A stretch of DNA of 64,000 nt from Candidatus Nitrosocosmicus franklandus (GTDB lineage Archaea; Thermoproteota; Nitrososphaeria; Nitrososphaerales; Nitrososphaeraceae): contig NZ_LR216287.1 in the NCBI RefSeq assembly GCF_900696045.1, forward strand, positions 1,364,001-1,428,000. The letters are read 5' to 3'. The translations under genes and the position numbers were made by a program. Below the pieces are notes generated by a model. That model had not been told where the DNA came from, ran no database searches, and saw nothing but the letters and a program-made list of their open reading frames with translations. This document shows, piece after piece, positions 25,667-35,171 of this stretch (its first letter is position 1; each line of letters begins with the position of its first letter).

Positions 25667-27750
25667 TATGGAAACAACCTCACATATACCAAAAGCAAGA
25701 TGATGGCCACCAAGACATTGAGTAAATACAAATTAACTTTTCCTGTCTGAATTTTTTTCATTTTCTTATTTGCTTTAAATACGCTTCTGATAATTGGTCC
25801 ATATATAAAATCCTCAATAACATTCTTGTTAGAAACGTGAATTTTAACTGATTTTTTAATATAGGGATTAGAGGAGTGGTATGGGATATTTTCAATAACC
25901 AAAGACGGCTTGTAGAAATTTCTAAATACGTGAAGTATAGGCTGAGACAGAGAAGTAGCCGTATATTGCATTCTTTCGTTTAGATTGACAAATCCACAGC
26001 TCCAAGTTTCAGTAATTCTATGTTTTGTTCTACCGCCGACTCCATATAGAAACCCTATTGTCGCGGCCAGAATTGATACAAATATCACAGAAACCACTGG
26101 TAATGAAAGTCCGGGAACTGTATTATTTGTTCCAGTTTCAGACCAAATCGAACCAAACGAAAATAATGGTTGATTCAAAGGTAACTGAAAATCGAATGCA
26201 AGAGTTATCATATCTATACCAATTGCAGGAATCAATCCTAGAATAATACACATGATAGCAACAATCCCCATTCCTGCAAGCATTGTGCGAGGAACTTCCT
26301 TTATCTTGTAAATTATATCGCTTCGAGCCTTTGAGAGAAAAGAAATCCCAAAAATTTTTACAAAGGTGGCCAAGACGATCCCCAAAGTCAGTGCAAAAGC
26401 CGCACTTGCAAACCCTACAGAAATTGCAATAACGACATCAGGAATATGGTATGAAGATATAAAAGAGAGCATCATGAGATATTCGCTTATAAACCCACTG
26501 AAAAAAGGTAAACCAGAAATTGAAAGCACCCCTACTAAAAAGAAAAGCGAAGTCCATGGCATCCTTTTGACTAAACCTCCCAATTTTTCCATATTTGCAG
26601 TTTGAGTTCTAAAAATTATAGCGCCAGCACCCATGAATAAAAGGCTTTTAAAAATAGAATGATTTAACAAATGATACATTGCAGCTAACATTGCAATTGC
26701 AGATAGATAGATTAAATTAAATGATAGAAATACAATAGACAATCCCATTCCAATGAAAATTATCCCTATGTTTTCTATACTACTATATGCTAAAGCACGT
26801 TTGATATCTTTTTCAATTACACTGTATAACACACCTACCACTGAGGATATCGCACCCATGGTAACAAACAACAATCCCCACCAGGCAAATTCAGAATTAT
26901 CCGTTGCACTTGAACCCACTCCACCAAAATCATAAATGATTCTTATCAATCCATAAACGGCGGTTTTGATCATAATAGCTGACATTAATGCAGACACGTT
27001 ACTAGGAGCAGATGGATGTGCGTAGGGAAGCCACACGTGTAATGGGACGATACCTGCCTTTGTGCCAAAACCAATAAATGCTAGTATAAAAACGATATTT
27101 TTCATGGTTACAGAAAAAGTATCTGAAGACAGTCTAAAGGATTCAAAACTAGTACTTCCAGTTTGAGATGAAAGTAACAGAAGTGAAGCCAATATCAGCG
27201 CAGTACCAAGATTGGTCATAATTAAATAGATTATTCCAGATTTCAAGCTGGAATCATTTTTATGATTATATATTACAAGAAAGAAAGATGTCACAGACAT
27301 TAATTCCCAAAATACAATAAATGAGAAAATATCATTTGAGGAGACTAAAAGGAACATGGAAAGTATGAAAATATTGAAAAAAAATCCAAATACAGGTACA
27401 TGCCTATTTTCAATATACTCTTTAATGTAACTCAAAGAATATATCGACACTGACAAAGAAACTAACCCTATAAGAAGAATAAAAAATGCAGCTATCCCAT
27501 CTATAAGGAATTCATTGAACGAAAAGACATTGTTAGATGCTATTTCAAAATGAATTGAACTGCCGTTCATTAACACATTCAACGAGAGTATTATCAAAAA
27601 GATGGATCCAATGATAGTAGGAACGAAAAAAGGCTTTCCACCACCGTGTTTTCTAAGCAATAAAGACAACAAAGCACCAGAGACGAAAGATATTATGACC
27701 ATCCAAAACAATGGTATCGAATGTTCAAACATTGAAATCATAAATACCAT
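25666..27750 (-). CDS. Ehr-like complex: HyfB/NuoL-like antiporter subunit
   Basis: 694 residues, about 16 membrane segments, first gene of the operon. Key residues of the antiporter family are present: Glu in FIVFWELMSVTSFFLV and the motif KAGIVPLHVWLPYAHP with SAPSNVSALMSAIMIKTAVYG, then YSSIENIGIIFIGMGL. The C-terminal extension (TWSCGFVNLNERMQYTATS) is typical of HyfB/HycC rather than NuoL. This subunit is expected to move protons or Na+ across the membrane. The true start is probably the Met at 27750 or the Met five codons later (MISMF). A 280-base AT-rich region separates it from a divergent regulator-like gene. Confidence 0.9.
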   Translation of the reverse strand: MVFMISMFEHSIPLFWMVIISFVSGALLSLLLRKHGGGKPFFVPTIIGSIFLIILSLNVLMNGSSIHFEIASNNVFSFNEFLIDGIAAFFILLIGLVSLSVSIYSLSYIKEYIENRHVPVFGFFFNIFILSMFLLVSSNDIFSFIVFWELMSVTSFFLVIYNHKNDSSLKSGIIYLIMTNLGTALILASLLLLSSQTGSTSFESFRLSSDTFSVTMKNIVFILAFIGFGTKAGIVPLHVWLPYAHPSAPSNVSALMSAIMIKTAVYGLIRIIYDFGGVGSSATDNSEFAWWGLLFVTMGAISSVVGVLYSVIEKDIKRALAYSSIENIGIIFIGMGLSIVFLSFNLIYLSAIAMLAAMYHLLNHSIFKSLLFMGAGAIIFRTQTANMEKLGGLVKRMPWTSLFFLVGVLSISGLPFFSGFISEYLMMLSFISSYHIPDVVIAISVGFASAAFALTLGIVLATFVKIFGISFLSKARSDIIYKIKEVPRTMLAGMGIVAIMCIILGLIPAIGIDMITLAFDFQLPLNQPLFSFGSIWSETGTNNTVPGLSLPVVSVIFVSILAATIGFLYGVGGRTKHRITETWSCGFVNLNERMQYTATSLSQPILHVFRNFYKPSLVIENIPYHSSNPYIKKSVKIHVSNKNVIEDFIYGPIIRSVFKANKKMKKIQTGKVNLYLLNVLVAIILLLVYVRLFP

Positions 27751-28033
27751 TTAAACCCTCTGGAAATTTTATCATTATAGGAAACTCGAGATTTGTACAA
27801 GAACATCAATATTTAATTGTTATGTATTTCTGAAATTTTGAATTTTTGAGTTTTTTATAAAATGAAAAATTAGATTAACCGATTTACCACACTATTAATT
27901 CAGATTATCCTCCAAGACAAAATGATTGAATCAAAATATTACTAATGAAAAATATGTAAATTACAATATATTCAAATTATTGAAATTATGAATTTCACAA
28001 AATTTAAGAATTAATCCGATATAATATAAGTAG

Positions 28034-28648
28034 TTGAAGCAAAAAAGTAAAAAATTAAGGACATATTTGACACACTTTCCTGTCAAATCATATATTGAAG
28101 CTGACATTTTATCTAAAGAATCCACTTGGCGAATAATGGATCGAATAAGACAAGCAGGTGCGAAGGGAATAACTGCCGAAGAGATAACACAGCAGGAACA
28201 GATCCCTGTAAGTATAGTATACACAACTTTGAAAGAATTATACAGATTGGAATATGTGTTCCTTTATCCTAGACAAAAAAAGGAAAAGGGTGAAAGGAAG
28301 AAGAGATTTGTTTGTGAGAGAGGATCTTGGGGTAAATATGGTATAGACAAGGAATTTGACGCAATAATAAAGGTTAATGGAATAACAGAAGGAATAATAG
28401 ATGATCTGCGCCAGCCTATAATGAAAATATTTGATGAAATTTACGAAAAATTTTCATCAAAAAGAGAGCTTCATCAATTCTTGCCAATAAAAGATACAAA
28501 TATTTGTCCAAATTGTCAGAGGAGTCATGAATCAATGGAATTTTTTTATGCAATATTATTGAGAAGTATAGATCTTATGATAACAGAGTCCAAAGAGATT
28601 AAGGATTTCCTAATTGAGAAAGGATATGCTCACGAGGAACAACTATAG
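28034..28648 (+). CDS. Winged-helix protein with a Cys-pair, divergent to the Ehr-like operon
   Basis: 204 residues. The N-terminal 100 contain a winged helix (IMDRIRQAGAKGITAEEITQ, then QIPVSIVYTTLKELYRLEYV as helix-turn-helix, followed by a basic wing KKEKGERKKRFVCERGSWGKYG). A Cys pair, ICPNCQRSHESMEFFYAILL, lies near residue 157, and a helical C-terminus follows. I do not recognise a named family. Lying head-to-head with the six-gene membrane complex, across about 280 bases, it is a good candidate for its regulator, with the Cys pair as a possible metal or redox site. That role is inference. Confidence 0.65.
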   Translation: MKQKSKKLRTYLTHFPVKSYIEADILSKESTWRIMDRIRQAGAKGITAEEITQQEQIPVSIVYTTLKELYRLEYVFLYPRQKKEKGERKKRFVCERGSWGKYGIDKEFDAIIKVNGITEGIIDDLRQPIMKIFDEIYEKFSSKRELHQFLPIKDTNICPNCQRSHESMEFFYAILLRSIDLMITESKEIKDFLIEKGYAHEEQL

Positions 28649-28920
28649 TTCTAAAAGAGGTTCCCATTCCTTTAATTAAAATATCTCTAACAAAGCAGTT
28701 GTAATTTTTTATGCAATGTTACAATTTCTTTACTGACTACTTAAACCCATAATATTTTGAAACTGGGTTCTAATGCGATTGACTACCAACTAGTTGGTTG
28801 TGGTTAATTACTATATACATATGGATAAGTATTATTAAAATTAAGTTGATAATAAATGAAAAAGAAAATTTGTATCAAAGATCAGTTGTTATATAAATTA
28901 GATTGTCATAAGAAACGATC

Positions 28921-29199
28921 ATGAATTTTGAGTTTTCACCTAAATGGTTAGCATTACTATTTGTCATTGCAGGTGTAGTAATTGTTTTTATGTTAATGGG
29001 AGGTTCATTGACCCAACTTTTTAGTTCTGGTGTACAAGAAAGCGTCTTCGTCCAACTAAAAGAAGGAAATACCTGTGTTGTAGAAGCATCTGATGGAATA
29101 CCACGTACTATAAACAATTGTCCCTATCAAAAGGGAGACAATATAACCATAAACTATAAGCAAGGACTCCCTACACTAGAAGGTCACAAAGCACAATAA
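28921..29199 (+). CDS. Small single-span membrane protein
   Basis: 92 residues. One membrane helix at about residues 8-28 (KWLALLFVIAGVVIVFMLMG), then a soluble domain with two cysteines (NTCVVEASDGIPRTINNCPY) and an OB-like/beta-rich pattern (KGDNITINYKQGLP). No family recognised, but hydrophobic start, domain and codon use look genuine. Short spacer to the tRNA-like fragment downstream. Confidence 0.65.
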   Translation: MNFEFSPKWLALLFVIAGVVIVFMLMGGSLTQLFSSGVQESVFVQLKEGNTCVVEASDGIPRTINNCPYQKGDNITINYKQGLPTLEGHKAQ

Positions 29200-29314
29200 A
29201 TGTGATATAATATAGAGACTAGCTCGAGATATTGGATCCGATATAAAACAATCACCAAAAATTGAAGCAATTCGTGTTTAACTTTCAAAAAACTAACTCG
29301 TGAATGCAAGAAAC

Positions 29315-29339
29315 GGGTTCAAATCCGATCTCCTCCATT
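29315..29339 (+). repeat. tRNA-Val 3'-end-like fragment
   Basis: Twenty-five bases match the T-arm and acceptor 3' end of tRNA-Val (19277-19301) at 23 positions. No tRNA body precedes it: the upstream bases do not fold as D or anticodon arms. The Ehr-like operon lies between the two copies, as would an element integrated in the tRNA gene. The 29200-29590 spacer otherwise holds nothing I recognise. Confidence 0.6.
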
Positions 29340-29590
29340 CTATTCATAGAATTATACGTAATGTTCTTATCCCTAAAACCCAAAGTTTTTGCTAGTCCTT
29401 CTTCGAAGAAAGACAACAAAAGAAAAGTATAATTTTCGTTACAGGTATAATTCCGATAATAAAGATAATTTCAATCCTCATTCCACAGAATTAAATCAAA
29501 CTCAAATAACTTTATCCTACCAAAACCGTTCTTAGTTGAACACAGCACTACAAAATAAACTCCCACAAGACATAGCTAGCGAAACTGTTG

Positions 29591-30421
29591 CTAATCCAAG
29601 AAAACTGTGCGCAAGTTCTCATTCAACGAATCTAAAGTTTCCATATCTTTTTCACTGATATAAAAATCAAATACCCTACTATTTTCTAAAATTCTTTCTT
29701 TGTGACTGGATTTTGGAATGACAACTAGATTGTGTTGCAAGCTCCAGCGTACAAGTATTTGAGCTGGACTTTTGTTATACTTTTCACCTATTCTAATCAA
29801 TAGAGGATGATTTAATCTCTTACCTCTGGTTAATGGACTATATGCTTCAGGTTGAATCGCATTACTTTTGCAGAATTGTAGTAAATTCTTTTGAAATAGA
29901 AATGGATGAAACTCCACTTGATTAATAGCAGGTATAGTGTCAGAGTTTTGAATTGTTTCCTTGATTTCATTAATGTCATAGTTGCTCACTCCAATTGAAC
30001 GTACTTTACCGCTTTTTAGTAAAGTCATCATGGCCTTCCATGTTTCAACAATCTTTTTCTGTACCGGCTAATGTATGAGATAAAGGTCAACGTATGACAA
30101 ACCCAACCGTTTTAAGCTTGCGTCAAATGCTTTGAGGGTTGAATCGTACCCTTGGTCGCTATTCCATACTTTAGTGGTGACAAAAATTTCATCTCTTTTT
30201 ACATCACTATCTTGTATTGCTTCACCTACGTCAGATTCATTACCATAAATCTTGGCAGTATCAATGTGCCTATAGCCAACTTTTAATGCGAACTTCACTG
30301 CATTGAATGTTGATTTTCCAGGAGGTATCTGATATACTCCAAGTCCAATTCGTGGAATTAGAATTCCGTTATTTAATTTAGCCGTGGAGTTTATGGTAAA
30401 TGACATACTAAAAGTGATCAT
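29591..30421 (-). pseudogene. Aldo/keto reductase interrupted by one amber codon
   Basis: Two in-frame pieces, 30421-30071 (117 residues) and 30067-29591, are separated only by TAG at 30068-30070. The first piece carries LIPRIGLGVYQIPPG, YRHIDTAKIYGNE (Asp, Tyr), FVTTKVWN (Lys) and ends DLYLIH; the second resumes with PVQKKIVETWKAM and continues VRSIGVSNY. AKR enzymes have HWP here, so the amber replaced Trp (TGG to TAG, one base). The rest of the gene is undamaged, so the mutation is recent or a sequencing error. The repaired protein would have about 276 residues and the catalytic tetrad. Confidence 0.85.
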
Positions 30422-30591
30422 CTATAAGACTTAACTTTGTCTATAGAATAGATTGTAATGATAATGGTAGACTATCATCCTCCTAAAGACCTTCCACAAC
30501 AACGTCTCAATGCGATTAGGCTAAATAATCCTTAGAGGGATGGCGAGGCGATCGACTTCTTTTCAAACAAAATGAATATAGCATACTAGAA

Positions 30592-32133
30592 TCAAAATAT
30601 CCATGGTACAAGAATAACAGTCATTATTGTAACACCTGCAATTCCAATCAAATCTAATGGTAATCCTATCTTGGCCATTTTCCGAGTTGTAACATATTCG
30701 CTTGAAAACACTATGGCGTTTGGTGGCGTAGCTACGGGCATTATGAATCCGATACTTGTAGCTATGGTTACAGGAACCATTAACAAGAGAGGATCGATTG
30801 AAAGGGTTGTCGCCAGTGAGGCTGATATAGGTAACAACAGTGCAGCCGTAGCTGTATTACTTATAACTTCTCCAGCAAAAACTGTGACTACAAGCATTAT
30901 CAGTATTATTATGATAAAAGGCATTCCCTCCAAAAATGACAAGTTTTCTGCAATGTACTTGTCTAGTCCCGTTTCAGTAAATCCACTAGCAAGAGCTAGT
31001 CCTCCGCCTATTAAGACTAGAATACCCCATGGTATGGTAACAGCGGTCTTCCAGTCTAATAATCTTGAATTAATCCTTTTGGTTTTTCTAGATTTGTGCA
31101 ATTCGGGATTTACTATGTCTTTTTTATCTTCATTTTCTTTATCAATATAAGAAGTATCAGTAAACAATCTTTTTTTAGAGAATGAAGGAATAATGAAAAA
31201 TAACAAAGCGCTTATCAGTGCTATTGTTGCATCGTCAACCATTGGAAATAGATCTTTCCAAAATAAACTTCTAGTTATCCAAGCTATTGCTGTTCCAATA
31301 AAAATACACGTAACAGTTTTTTCGTCAGTGTTCATCCTTCCAAGCTCTGACAAGTTTTTTAAAATGGTATTTTTTCCCTCAACAATTGGAGAGTTGCCGA
31401 TTTTTCCTACCTTTACAATATACAACCACAATAGACCTAGTATGGCCAAACTTGTTGGAACCCCTATTAACATCCATTTTCCAAAACTTACCTCAATATT
31501 TAGTAGTGATTCAGATAAGGAAGCAAATATCGCATTAGGAGGAGTGCCAATCAGTGTGGCCATACCGCCTATACTTGCAGAATAAGCCATTGAAAGCAAC
31601 AGGTAGGTACCGAATCGGTCATTTCTGTTGTTTTCGTTTCCTAGTTGGGTTATTATTGCTAAAGCGATGGGCAACATTAACATGGTAGTAGCAGTATTGC
31701 TTATCCAACCACTAAGAACTGCAGCTATAATCATAAATGCCCCTATGATATACCGGGGATTTGTACCAAAAATTTTTAATATATTCATGGCAAAACGCTT
31801 GTGAAGGTTTACATTTTCAATGGCTTTTGCTAAAATAAACCCCCCTAAAAATAAAAATATAATACTATCTGCATATGCATTTGACAATTTCTGCAAGGTC
31901 ATGATATTTAAAATAGGAAACACTATAAGAGGTAAAAAGGCCGTAACATAAATTGGAATAGCCTCGGTTATCCACCAGGTACTCATCCAAAAAGTTAATG
32001 CTAGGACTACTTTTGCCTCAAAAGTAAGCCCTTCTATGGGAATAAATATGAGGATACAGAAAATAACTGGACCTAAACCTAATCCAATTTTAGAAATTCT
32101 TATGTCTTTTTTACCATCTGTAGAATTTTGCAA
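30592..32133 (-). CDS. DASS/SLC13-family anion:sodium symporter
   Basis: 513 residues with about 11-12 membrane helices. The two hallmark SNT motifs are present, one in each repeat: WISNTATTMLMLPIALAI and VISNTATAALLLPISASL. The conserved STWWITEAIPIYVTAFLPL and the C-terminal GFIMPVATPPNAIVFSSEYV also match. These transporters import dicarboxylates, sulfate or similar divalent anions with Na+. Substrate is not decidable from sequence. A charged loop at about residues 320-350 (KENEDKKDIVNPELHKSRKT) is cytoplasmic. Monocistronic. Confidence 0.92.
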   Translation of the reverse strand: MQNSTDGKKDIRISKIGLGLGPVIFCILIFIPIEGLTFEAKVVLALTFWMSTWWITEAIPIYVTAFLPLIVFPILNIMTLQKLSNAYADSIIFLFLGGFILAKAIENVNLHKRFAMNILKIFGTNPRYIIGAFMIIAAVLSGWISNTATTMLMLPIALAIITQLGNENNRNDRFGTYLLLSMAYSASIGGMATLIGTPPNAIFASLSESLLNIEVSFGKWMLIGVPTSLAILGLLWLYIVKVGKIGNSPIVEGKNTILKNLSELGRMNTDEKTVTCIFIGTAIAWITRSLFWKDLFPMVDDATIALISALLFFIIPSFSKKRLFTDTSYIDKENEDKKDIVNPELHKSRKTKRINSRLLDWKTAVTIPWGILVLIGGGLALASGFTETGLDKYIAENLSFLEGMPFIIIILIMLVVTVFAGEVISNTATAALLLPISASLATTLSIDPLLLMVPVTIATSIGFIMPVATPPNAIVFSSEYVTTRKMAKIGLPLDLIGIAGVTIMTVILVPWIF

Positions 32134-33211
32134 TTTTTCTCCTATAGGTACTAGAGACCATGGTAAAAAAACCGCATATTTTTTGTATTATAACGAATAC
32201 TGTTCTTTAGAAATCTGGATTAAAGCTTGTTACCATTACCTTTACAATAGGTTATTAAATTACTACGTTAGGACGACATTCTGTTCATTGATCAAGTTAC
32301 AACTACAACACAATAATCGAATTATTTCTAGAATTAAGTGGAAAATATTGCATCTCACAAAAAGATGGTTTTTTCATCTGGTCTGAATGACAAAAACAAT
32401 GAAATACAAAAAGAAGAATAATTTTACAAACCTTTTTGTTATTTTTGTTTGATAGCTACCTCTGTTTTTGGAAGCCCATTCAAATATACTAATACAGTAA
32501 ATATTATTAACAATGTATTTGTATAGCAGGTGCAAAAACATTAAATAATTTTAATGGTAAGAATGAATCTCCGTCTCAGATGCATGAAGTCTACTGAAAA
32601 TATTGGTTAGCTAAATTCTTAACTTTCATCCCTACGACCATTATTTCTTTATGTATTTTTTATAAAATAAACTAATTTTGGAAATAATCGTCTGTGGATA
32701 CTCAACAAAGCTCAACTTTAATCAATATCTCAATATACATACCTTTTCAAAACGATTGGGGTATAAATAGAATGTTCTACCTGATCATTTACCGCAAACT
32801 GCTCCATTCAGATACAAGGCAATATCAAGATTCAACTCATCTTGATTACCGATGATCGAGGAGTAGTATGTTACTGTAAATACATCCTACTCCCTTTCAT
32901 TCTGTCTTTTTTTACCAAGTTATTGTTGCAATGATTATTCACAGTAAATCACGATATTTCTAATTTCACCAAACAAAAGATTAACACAAACAAGTCGATT
33001 TTCATGCATTATGTACAAGATATGAAAAATTGGAGATTAGCACAGATAATCGTTCAGTTACATTGTTGTCTATTAATAAACTCCCTAAAAGAGAATGCGA
33101 CATTAAAAGAAAGGAGCTATATTTTTCATAATACCGGTCAGAAAGATAATAGATATAACTATATCCGATCTAGAATCGGTAAAAATTAGGTTATTGGTAA
33201 ATATATACTAT
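32134..33211. other. Long AT-rich spacer, no gene seen
   Basis: About 1.08 kb. Frames longer than 50 codons occur (for example near 33004-33189) but show no coding-like composition. May include decayed DNA, as the next interval does. Confidence 0.5.
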
Positions 33212-34006
33212 TTAGAGTTTGAAGTGATATTCTGTTAACCCCTTTTCTACTTTCTTTTGTTCATCTTCTAGGATCGGTTCTTCTCGATGTTCCAACAATA
33301 ATTTGTCAAAATTTAAGATGCATATTCTACGTGAGGATATCATTGTAGTATACTTATATAATGTAAAAGATGGTGGTGGTATTACTACTAGTCTATCTTC
33401 AAAAGCAAAATTTCAAAATAAATCAGCACCAAATAAGGTTTTTTCTTCTTCCAAATAAAGAGAGATTTATGACCTGGTGTATATCCCGGCGTATCATTAT
33501 TTTGAAACCTTTTTTTGAACCGTCGTCTTTCCCTTTTTGATCTACATCGATAACATTCATATCCAATCTCTTATCTCTTTAACACTTCTTTTTCAATAAT
33601 CCCGAATTTCCTGAAAAGTTATCTGTAGACGTTAATGACAAGTGGTTCGCAATAAGGCTGACTCTATAATAATTAATGGGCATTCATCCCATGTGAATAA
33701 ATTTTTGCTCCGTTATTCTCACCGTTTTTTAATTCAGTTAGTTTCTTTACTTCATGGACACCTTGGACATGATCACCATACGCTGAGTTAATATGATGTG
33801 CTTTATATCCTCATGCTAAAGCCGTTACTCCAAATAAGATTTTAGTTTGGGTAGCTCCTCTATATAACATGTATCTATAAGAGCCTAGTCGTTGATATTA
33901 TTCTGTTTTAAATACTGTGTAATATAGCGACCTAGAAACAGGATATTATCCCATCAATAGAATGTACCTTGTTAGAAATCTTTACTATCCTAACTTCCTT
34001 TCCAAT
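33212..34006 (-). pseudogene. Decayed metallo-beta-lactamase-fold hydrolase
   Basis: Minus-strand fragments in different frames line up in the order of an MBL-fold protein. At about 33950-33994 is VKISNKVHSIDGIISC (N-terminal strand). At 33673-33880 is GATQTKILFGV..., with one TGA, then INSAYGDHVQGVHEVKKL, a relic of the metal site in which HxHxDH has become SAYGDH, then GAKIYSHGMNAH. At 33451-33499 is DTPGYTPGHKSLFIW (the HTPGHTPGH strand). At 33212-33330 is LNFDKLLLEHREEPILEDEQ, the usual 'fgHGepi' C-terminal region. Stops and shifts separate the pieces. The limits are approximate. Clearly an old pseudogene. Confidence 0.75.
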
Positions 34007-34460
34007 AAAATGTAAAGGGTTTACCAATTTTGATTAAATTAACCTGAAAATTACTTTTTATACCAAACGATAGGGAATATATTTTCGCCTTCTTAGAATA
34101 CTCACAATTTTGTATATTTGAAGACACGTTATTTGTACTGAATATCTATAAAACTAAACGCAGTAAAGATCAAATTCCCCATCAGACGTACTTGTTATTC
34201 GTTTTTAGTTTGAATCAAACTCTATCACAATTCATTTTACAGACTTGACTACTCATTGCTCCAAGAAAATAGTAATTTTTTGTGATAAACGTAAAGTATT
34301 ATACACGAAATTAATTTAATAATTACTTCAGATTTGTTTCGACAATATATTGCATTCCAATACGTAAACTAACTATTAAATAAAGAAAACAAGTCTGATC
34401 TCCTGACTGAATATAAAATAACAATTAATTGAAAAAATGGTGAAGATAAGAGGAGCTTAT
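34007..34460. other. Spacer, no gene seen
   Basis: About 450 AT-rich bases between the pseudogene and the secreted-protein gene; nothing recognised. It may contain the former promoter of the metallo-beta-lactamase ghost. Confidence 0.45.
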
Positions 34461-35171
34461 TTACTTCTTTACCAATTCCCTGCCATTTTCATCTGTTATG
34501 GATAGAACAGTGCCAAATACTGGTAGCCCTTTAAAGTGGTCCTCTGTTTTGGACGGATCTATGTTGATGTTAAGTATATTGCCATTTTGCAATGTTGCAT
34601 GTATTGGAACATCGGTCCATTCAACAGATTCATTTGTTGTAAGGTTGGCAGTACCTCTAAACATTGTGGAATTTCCGTTCACTAAAGCAATTTTCGAAGC
34701 AGGCTCTCCTGTCATGAAATCCAGCTCTAGTGGTTCAATAGACCCCATTGGCATTCCCGTAGCGTTATCTAATCTTTCAATAGTATGTTTATGAGCTGCA
34801 GTTCCATCAACCTGAGTCATCTGAATGTCAACAACAAAGTTTGTCAAATTACCACCAGCTACATTGAATTCCCAATCACCTCCTAGTACCCAGATTGCGT
34901 TTTCAGAATCATTATTAGCTCTACCGGCCAGAGTATCTGAAGCTAAACTTGATATTTGACCTTGAGCACGGAATGTATCAATAGTACTTCCTGTAGCGTT
35001 GGTTCCGTTACTTTGGGTGCCTATTGTAGTATTAGTATTGCTTGAATTTTGTTGAGCATATACTTCATGTCCTTGAAGACTAGAAGATACTGCCATTGTT
35101 GTTATTATCGCAAATGTAGCAATGACAGCAAGGATAGAGATATTGACTTTAGAAAATCGAAGTATATTCAT
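34461..35171 (-). CDS. Secreted hypothetical protein
   Basis: 236 residues. Signal peptide at residues 1-40 (VNISILAVIATFAIITTMAV, ending VYAQQ), a Ser/Thr/Asn-rich linker to about residue 65, then a beta-rich domain (AIWVLGGDWEFNVAGGNLT, TAAHKHTIERL, EWTDVPIHATLQNGNILNI). The HKH motif could bind metal. I do not recognise a named family; extracellular beta-sandwich proteins of this make-up are common in Nitrososphaerales. Function unknown. Confidence 0.75.
   Translation of the reverse strand: MNILRFSKVNISILAVIATFAIITTMAVSSSLQGHEVYAQQNSSNTNTTIGTQSNGTNATGSTIDTFRAQGQISSLASDTLAGRANNDSENAIWVLGGDWEFNVAGGNLTNFVVDIQMTQVDGTAAHKHTIERLDNATGMPMGSIEPLELDFMTGEPASKIALVNGNSTMFRGTANLTTNESVEWTDVPIHATLQNGNILNINIDPSKTEDHFKGLPVFGTVLSITDENGRELVKK

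Noticed and set aside
19646-27750. A functional group 4 [NiFe] hydrogenase
   Set aside because: All four cysteine ligands of the NiFe site are replaced in the large subunit, and no hydrogenase maturation genes are present in the window.
19646-27750. The organism's respiratory complex I
   Set aside because: Gene order, the NuoC-D fusion, HyfB/HyfE-type subunits and the lack of NuoA, I and J-type genes fit the hyf/Ehr group, not the nuo operon.
30068-30070. TAG read as pyrrolysine
   Set aside because: No pyl genes are visible and the site is a conserved Trp in the family; a simple nonsense mutation explains it.
33004-33189. 61-codon plus-strand frame in the long spacer
   Set aside because: No motif, and the surrounding DNA looks decayed.
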